This document shows positions 6,396 to 10,727 of a DNA stretch of 10,727 nucleotides, in pieces. The stretch's first letter is position 1; each line of letters opens with the position of its first letter. The notes under the pieces were generated by a model that was not told the origin of the DNA, searched no databases, and saw only the letters and a program-made list of their open reading frames with translations. Origin of the DNA: Deltaproteobacteria bacterium (GTDB lineage: Bacteria > Desulfobacterota > SM23-61); NCBI GenBank assembly GCA_026388915.1, contig JAPLIW010000157.1:1-10727 (forward strand). Reading direction: 5' to 3'. The position numbers and the translations under genes were made by a program.

Positions 6396-8054
6396 ATGGG
6401 AGAAAAAGAGATCTGGCGCGGGGGGGACTTGGTTGTTCGGGCACTCAAGGAAGAGGGGGTGAAGTACATCTTCGGGCTCTCCGGGGGACACATCAATACC
6501 ATCTTCGATGCCTGTATCGATTTCGGAATCAAGATCATCGATACCCGGCACGAGCAGGCTGCGGTGAACATGGCGGAAGGGTGGGCTCGGTTTACCGGAA
6601 GGCCGGGGGTAGCGGTGGTGACCGCCGGTCCCGGGGCGGTGAACGCTTTCCCCGGGGTCTCTGTGGCCATGCAAAGCGGTTCGCCCGTGGTCATTATTGC
6701 CGGGAGGAGTTCCATCGAAAGACGGGACATCGGGGCCATGCAGGACATGGACCAGATCGAGGTCATGCACCCGGTCACCAAGTGGTCGCGCAGCGTCTAC
6801 AAGACCAGCCGCATCTGCGAATACATGACCAGCGCCTTCCGTCAGGCGCAGAGCGGGAGACCGGGGCCCGTCTTCCTGGAGATCCCCATCGACATCGTCG
6901 ACGGGCAGTCCCACATAGAAGAAGTCGTATGGTGCAAGGCCTACCGCACGGAGTACCGGCCCTATGGAGATCCTCTGGCCATCGAGAAGGCAGTCGGCCT
7001 TTTGAGTAGGGCGCAGCGGCCCGTGATCGTGGCCGGGGGCGGGGTCTGGTGGTCGGGAGCCGGCCAGGAGCTTCGTGCTTTTGTGGAAGCGACAAACATC
7101 CCCTTCTACAGCCGGAACATGGCCAGGGGAATCATCCCGGATGACCATCCGCTGAGCGGGGGCATGTTCCCTGCGGGCCTCACCCAGGCCGATCTGGTTC
7201 TCATCGTGGGAACCAAATTGGACTGGACGATCGCCTACGGACGTCCCCCCATTTTTCATCCCGATATCAAGGTCATCCAGGTGGATATTGAGCAGGAAGA
7301 AATCGGGAAGAACCGTCCCGTGGATATCGGAATCCCGGGAGATGCGCGTGCGGTCCTCTCTCAGCTCGGTCAAGCCCTTGGGGGCAAATACAAAGCCCCG
7401 GACAGTTGGGTGGCCACGGTCAAAGCCATGATGGGAGGGGTAAGAACCCAGTTTGCCGGGGATATTCGCAAGAGCGGAAGCCCGGTCCATCCTGCCCGGC
7501 TGGCCCAGGAAGTCCGGGAGTTTCTTCCCCGGGATGCCGCGCTGGTTATTGACGGAGGGGATATCGCGGTCTTTGCCAACGTTCTCCTGGATGCCTACAG
7601 CCCCGGATCCCTCGTGTGGGTGGGCGGATTCGGCCACCTGGGGGTCGGGGTGCCTTATGCCAACGCGGCCAAACTGGCTCACCCGGAAAAACCGGTGGCC
7701 CTGCTTACCGGGGACGGCTCCTTCGGTCTTTCCCTCATGGAACTCGATACGGCGGTTCGGCACCGGATTCCCATCGTCTGCGTGGTGGCCAACGACGGGG
7801 GCTGGGGGCAGATCCGCAGGGAGCAGATCGCCAAATATGGACGAGACAGGGTCATCGGGTCCCAGCTTGGGCTAAGGCCTTACCACAAAGTGGTCGAAGC
7901 CATGGGGGGATACGGGGAGCTGGTCGAGCGCACGGAAGATATCAAGGGAGCCATGGAACGCGCTTTCAAGAGCGGTCTGCCGGCATGCATCAACGTGATC
8001 ACCGACCCGGAGCCCAAGTTCCCGGGCATGGATTTTCCGTGGCAAATAACCTGA
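6396..8054 (+). CDS. Thiamin-diphosphate-dependent enzyme, benzaldehyde lyase/acetolactate synthase-like
   Basis: A 552-residue enzyme with the three domains of the acetolactate synthase superfamily: pyrimidine-binding (about 5-170), central (about 195-330) and diphosphate-binding (about 385-535). Seen: catalytic Glu53 in TRHEQAA; GDG 439-441 with Asn466, the ThDP-Mg motif. Compared from memory with Pseudomonas benzaldehyde lyase, it shares GHIxTIFxAC, IIDTRHE, TAGPG, PVTKW and a C-terminal YHxVVEAxG then PACINV. His32 and Gln116 match active-site His29 and Gln113 of that enzyme; other pocket residues (its His26, Trp163, His415) appear changed. So carbon-carbon bond making or cleavage of an alpha-hydroxyketone is likely, but the substrate is unknown. 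ATG at 6396 follows AGGTGG by five bases; a GTG at 6360 lies in the terminator and is rejected. A dehydrogenase follows after a palindromic repeat. Confidence 0.85.
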   Translation: MGEKEIWRGGDLVVRALKEEGVKYIFGLSGGHINTIFDACIDFGIKIIDTRHEQAAVNMAEGWARFTGRPGVAVVTAGPGAVNAFPGVSVAMQSGSPVVIIAGRSSIERRDIGAMQDMDQIEVMHPVTKWSRSVYKTSRICEYMTSAFRQAQSGRPGPVFLEIPIDIVDGQSHIEEVVWCKAYRTEYRPYGDPLAIEKAVGLLSRAQRPVIVAGGGVWWSGAGQELRAFVEATNIPFYSRNMARGIIPDDHPLSGGMFPAGLTQADLVLIVGTKLDWTIAYGRPPIFHPDIKVIQVDIEQEEIGKNRPVDIGIPGDARAVLSQLGQALGGKYKAPDSWVATVKAMMGGVRTQFAGDIRKSGSPVHPARLAQEVREFLPRDAALVIDGGDIAVFANVLLDAYSPGSLVWVGGFGHLGVGVPYANAAKLAHPEKPVALLTGDGSFGLSLMELDTAVRHRIPIVCVVANDGGWGQIRREQIAKYGRDRVIGSQLGLRPYHKVVEAMGGYGELVERTEDIKGAMERAFKSGLPACINVITDPEPKFPGMDFPWQIT

Positions 8055-8059
8055 AAAAC

Positions 8060-8262
8060 AAATTTAACCGCAGAGATCGCAGAGGGCGCAGAGAAAAATA
8101 GAATAAAGGAACAATGGAATGACGGAATACTGGAATGATGGTTAATGCCGTTGAGGGCATGCTTTTTAAATTTCGGCATTCAATTTCCCAATATTCCATC
8201 GTTCCAAAATTCCATTATTCCAGCCCATTAATTCTCTGCGTGCTCTGCGGTTCAATTTATTT
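8060..8262. repeat. 203-bp palindromic composite repeat
   Basis: A large imperfect palindrome fills the gap between two genes. The outer part carries ACCGCAGAG..CGCAGAG on the left and its complement CTCTGCG..CTCTGCGGT on the right. The middle carries 8-mers of GGAAT type on the left (GGAACAAT, GGAATGAC, GGAATACT, GGAATGAT) and their complements on the right (GGAATAAT, GGAATTTT, GGAACGAT, GGAATATT on the minus strand). The inner part pairs AATGCCG with CGGCATT. No frame in it looks like a gene. It would fold strongly in RNA or as a cruciform. Confidence 0.8.
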
Positions 8263-8277
8263 GAGATGGAGGGGAAG

Positions 8278-9297
8278 ATGAAGGCTGCGGTCCTCACCGG
8301 AAAGCGCACCATCGAGATCCAGGATGTTCCCACGCCCCGCCCGCAGAAAGGGGAGGCCCTGATCAAGGTGCATTACTGCGGGATCTGCGGGTCGGACGTC
8401 CATATCTTTCAGCACGGGCTTCCCCAGCCGAACATCATGGGACACGAGTTTTCCGGAGTCATCGCCGAAATAGGCCCTGAAGTTGAAAATTGGAGGGCCG
8501 GGGAGACGGTCAGCTGCGTCCCGGGAATCAAGTGCGGGGTTTGTTACTGGTGTCAAAACGGCCAGTCCCAGATCTGCGAATGGGCTCTGCAGAAGTCCTA
8601 CGGCACAGGGGTGGTCCCCGGGGCGATGGCGGAATACGTTGTGGTAAAGGCCTCCAGCCTGCGTCGCCTTCCCAAGGAAGTCGGGCCCGCGGAAGCCTGC
8701 CTGGCAGAACCCCTTTCCGTATGCCTCCACGGGGTGCGTCTCAGCCGGGTGCGCCCGGGAGACCGCGCCGTGGTCCTGGGCTGCGGGCCGATCGGTCTGC
8801 TTACGACCCTCATTCTGGCCCGATCGGGAGTACGGTCCATTCATTGCACCGACCTGGCGGAATCAAAACGCCGGCGAGCCCTAAAGCTGGGGGCCGAGAC
8901 CGTCCACGACCCGAAAGGTCTGTCCCCTTTCATCTTTCACCAGCTCATGGACAACCTGGGGCCGGATATCGTCTATGAATGCGTGGGGATCCCGCAGACG
9001 CTAGTGGACGGAATCAATTACGTGAGGAAGGGAGGGCAGGTCCTGGTCCTCGGGGTGGGAATGGAGCCGACCACGCTTCTTCCCATGGTCTGGAACTTCA
9101 AGGAAGTGGATATAAAAGGGTCCTATGGGATGACCGGCGAGGAGTATGACTTGGCCCTGGACTGGCTGGCGCGCAAATGGGTCCCGGTGGAGCTGATCAT
9201 TACCCGGGAGGTCTCCCTGGAGGAAATCAAATGGGCCTTCAACCTCCTCGAGGGGCCCAACGAGGAGGTGAAAGTGCTGGTCCGCGTGGGGGGATGA
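8278..9297 (+). CDS. Zinc-dependent medium-chain alcohol/polyol dehydrogenase
   Basis: A 339-residue member of the zinc medium-chain dehydrogenase family (sorbitol, threonine and butanediol dehydrogenase group). It should oxidise a secondary alcohol or reduce a ketone with NAD(P). Catalytic zinc ligands: Cys37 (CGICGSD), His56-Glu57 (GHEFSG) and Glu144 (LAEPLSV). Structural zinc: Cys86, 89, 92 and 100 in the spacing C-x2-C-x2-C-x7-C. The Rossmann loop GCGPIGLL is at 168-175, and Asp192 at the end of the second strand favours NAD. ATG at 8278 is chosen because GGAGG lies five bases upstream and MKAAVLTGK is the usual start; an ATG at 8266 would overlap the ribosome site. It follows the thiamin-diphosphate enzyme on the same strand, so they may share a pathway. 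The exact substrate cannot be told. It ends two bases from the convergent gene. Confidence 0.92.
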   Translation: MKAAVLTGKRTIEIQDVPTPRPQKGEALIKVHYCGICGSDVHIFQHGLPQPNIMGHEFSGVIAEIGPEVENWRAGETVSCVPGIKCGVCYWCQNGQSQICEWALQKSYGTGVVPGAMAEYVVVKASSLRRLPKEVGPAEACLAEPLSVCLHGVRLSRVRPGDRAVVLGCGPIGLLTTLILARSGVRSIHCTDLAESKRRRALKLGAETVHDPKGLSPFIFHQLMDNLGPDIVYECVGIPQTLVDGINYVRKGGQVLVLGVGMEPTTLLPMVWNFKEVDIKGSYGMTGEEYDLALDWLARKWVPVELIITREVSLEEIKWAFNLLEGPNEEVKVLVRVGG

Positions 9298-9299
9298 TT

Positions 9300-9791
9300 T
9301 CATTTTGGGGAAGCTCCGGCCCTGCCGGAGGGCATGATTCGTTGGGAAATGAGCCGGGCAAAGGCTAGGGCCGAGTTCAATGCGCCCTCCGTTTTATCCT
9401 GAATGATCACCCGCACGAAGAAGCCCTTCAGGACAAAATCCACCCCATAGGCGAAAAGGGGGGTCATATCGATCCGGGCTTTTTCTCCGAGATCAGCTAT
9501 TTCTTTCATCCGCCCCGGTTTCGCAAAGGGGTTTTCGTACAGATCCTCCGCATTTTGGGGCGTCCTTTGATCAAAAATATATACCTCCAGCTCCAACTCT
9601 TTCGGTCCCCGGTAACTCTGTCCCACAAAGGACCGAAAACCATGCTGGATATAGAGGCTCGCTCCGCCGTTAATGGCTCGGTAAAGCTCCTCGTCGTTTG
9701 AGGCCCGGAGAATCTTTTCGGAGCGTTTCCATCCCGGAACTTCATCATCCTTTCCTCGAGAGAAGCTCCCAGGCCTAACTTGATGGCCTGG
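9300..9791 (-). pseudogene. DUF6599-like domain with no start codon, shifted out of the DUF362 frame
   Basis: This frame, open from 9791 to the TGA at 9300-9302, reads EVPGWKRSEKI, then EELYRAINGGASLYIQHGF, LEVYIFDQRTPQNAEDLY and FVLKGFFVRVIIQD. It matches the pattern of DUF6599-type domains (GWK, LYxxINGGAxLYxxyGF, V.IyD...A..lY), as far as I recall that family. No ATG, GTG or TTG occurs before the domain begins; the first, a GTG at 9626, falls in the middle of it. It therefore cannot be an intact separate gene. It is best read as the C-terminal part of the upstream DUF362 protein, displaced by one base. Function unknown; it would be outside the membrane if the fusion is exported. Confidence 0.65.
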
Positions 9792-10727
9792 TCAATATGC
9801 AAAGAGGGCACCACCGGAAGGTTGTTTCTTTTCCTTTCGTTCTCGATGATCAACCGGGCTTGATGATCCGTGGCCACGGGGTCCAATCCAACGATCAACC
9901 CATTGTGGGCAAATTCAGGTTCCCCGCCCGGTCCCCTCGTGTATACCCCAAACAGAGCGTCCCCGACGATCAAGCGAGTTTTTTTCTTGATATCCGGGGC
10001 GGTATTCATCACGGCAATGCGGGAAGCGATTGGCTGCCCGCGCCCGAGCATTTTATGCCATCGATTTCCTTCTTCGGGCGGCAGGTGAAATATCTTCTGC
10101 CGATCCTTTATGCTTTCCCCGCCCGATCCCACATGATTTTTCAAAGCAAAGGTAATTCCGGCTTCAAAATGGTTTTTCAAGACCGGAACGTTGATCAGGT
10201 GGGCTGCCTCAGTCAAAAGTCGACTCAGGCAGGTAGGATTTCCTTCGATATCCATGGACTTACTCCGGTCAAAAGGATCACTCAATTTATCCGTGGCGGT
10301 TATACGCAGTCCGTTGAAAACCGTCGTGAGCCAGTTGATGGCCGAATACTTCATGCTCTCACCCTCGGCATCCCAAACGACAATATGGTTCTGCGGTACT
10401 CCCATCCCCACCAAACCCCTGACGACGGCGGCCACAACTTTCCATTGGGTGGATACCATCGGCACTCCGCAATTGACTTTAATGCCCACCGTTTCCCCGG
10501 TCTTGTAAGAAGGGATCAAAGATGGCCATCCGCCGCCTTGGGTAAAAGCCCGGATGGCTTCATCCAGCATGGCCTGGACGACTTTAATATTCACATTCGG
10601 CCCCTGAGTAGCGCTGTCATCCCGAATTACCACAACCTCCCCCCAATGGGGATATTTCTCCACTGCGTGGCTTTTGCCAGAGGGCAAACCCATGAGAGCT
10701 AAACCGGCAGCTCCCCCCGCGGCGGTT
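9506..10727 (-). CDS. DUF362 domain protein, Tat-like signal, 5' end outside window, frameshifted 3' end
   Basis: The frame enters from beyond the right edge. Its first residues, TAAGGAAGLALMGLPSGKSHA, look like the hydrophobic part and cleavage region of a Tat-type signal peptide, so the protein is probably exported and the ATG at 10693 is not the true start. The DUF362 core follows: VVVIRDDSA, KTGETVGIKVNCG, IVVWDAEG, HLINVPVLKNHFEAGITFALKNHVGS, VGLDPVATDHQ and IDQAIKLGLGASLEE. DUF362 proteins have no settled biochemical role; some carry iron-sulfur domains, but no cysteine cluster is seen here. After about 9750 the frame loses family resemblance and runs to a chance stop at 9506-9508. The real continuation is in the neighbouring frame. 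The gene converges on the dehydrogenase gene. Confidence 0.82.
   Translation of the reverse strand, partial: TAAGGAAGLALMGLPSGKSHAVEKYPHWGEVVVIRDDSATQGPNVNIKVVQAMLDEAIRAFTQGGGWPSLIPSYKTGETVGIKVNCGVPMVSTQWKVVAAVVRGLVGMGVPQNHIVVWDAEGESMKYSAINWLTTVFNGLRITATDKLSDPFDRSKSMDIEGNPTCLSRLLTEAAHLINVPVLKNHFEAGITFALKNHVGSGGESIKDRQKIFHLPPEEGNRWHKMLGRGQPIASRIAVMNTAPDIKKKTRLIVGDALFGVYTRGPGGEPEFAHNGLIVGLDPVATDHQARLIIENERKRNNLPVVPSLHIDQAIKLGLGASLEERMMKFRDGNAPKRFSGPQTTRSFTEPLTAERASISSMVFGPLWDRVTGDRKSWSWRYIFLIKGRPKMRRICTKTPLRNRGG

Noticed and set aside
5998..6444. Minus-strand frame with peptides like VFICVYLCPI
   Set aside because: These peptides are translations of the ACACAGAT/ACACGGAT repeats, a common false call.
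6366..7763. 465-residue open frame on the minus strand inside the ThDP enzyme gene
   Set aside because: It is a shadow caused by GC-rich codon use. The plus-strand frame carries all the enzyme motifs, and the minus translation resembles no family.
9314..9330. CTCCGGC/GCCGGAG hairpin as a terminator for the convergent genes
   Set aside because: The 7-bp stem has no T-run on either side and lies inside the last codons of the DUF6599-like frame.
9740..9765. Programmed -1 frameshift joining DUF362 and DUF6599
   Set aside because: The sequence GAG GAA AGG ATG gives no canonical slippery heptamer and no clear downstream structure was seen; an indel or sequence error is simpler.
9797..10702. 301-residue plus-strand frame opposite the DUF362 gene
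   Set aside because: The minus strand encodes recognisable DUF362 motifs throughout; the plus frame shows none and has no ribosome site.

Overview
The window is GC-rich bacterial chromosome with tightly packed housekeeping genes. Its gaps hold short degenerate repeats built on CGCAGATT, ACACAGAT and GGAAT units. The gene content (accA, a UPF0280 protein, a CBS-CBS-ACT protein, mutS, a Tat-type DUF362 protein) and this style of intergenic repeat suggest an anaerobic deltaproteobacterium (Desulfobacterota, perhaps Syntrophobacterales-like). That placement is inference from memory of similar genomes. No RNA gene, CRISPR array, insertion sequence or phage gene was found.

Left part (1-2522, + strand). 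The 3' end of accA (acetyl-CoA carboxylase alpha subunit) runs directly into a UPF0280/ApbE-like gene. A gap of about 150 bp with a CGCAGATT repeat and a perfect TATAAT box follows. Then comes a compact three-gene unit: a YfcE/MJ0936-type phosphodiesterase, a HIT-family nucleotide-binding protein and a small LapA-like membrane protein.

Middle part (2529-6015). A CBS-CBS-ACT protein (- strand) and mutS (+ strand) diverge from a 235-bp region. This region holds two face-to-face sigma70-like promoters and a long GGAAT-type inverted repeat, which would lie in the mutS leader. MutS looks complete: mismatch-reading Phe-Tyr-Glu, Walker A and B, ABC signature and a clamp-binding-like motif near the C-terminus.

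Right part (6016-9297). A 380-bp gene-free stretch carries three clusters of degenerate repeats, a possible promoter, a six-codon mini-ORF and a strong intrinsic terminator that ends only 20 bp before the next start codon. This is an attenuator-like layout. The controlled gene encodes a thiamin-diphosphate enzyme that resembles benzaldehyde lyase more than a standard acetolactate synthase. After a 203-bp palindromic composite repeat comes a zinc-dependent medium-chain dehydrogenase. The pair could make and reduce an alpha-hydroxyketone, or oxidise and cleave one; the substrate is unknown.

Right edge (9300-10727, - strand). An exported DUF362 protein enters from beyond the window with the end of a Tat-like signal peptide. 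Its frame is broken near 9750. The neighbouring frame continues with a DUF6599-like domain that has no start codon of its own. One extra base would join the two into a single DUF362-DUF6599 protein, so this is a recent frameshift or a sequence error.

The most interesting parts are the attenuator-like leader, the benzaldehyde-lyase-like/dehydrogenase pair, the broken DUF362-DUF6599 fusion, and the repeat families with distinct 7-, 8-, 9- and 10-bp periods. I see no clear new defence or mobile system.
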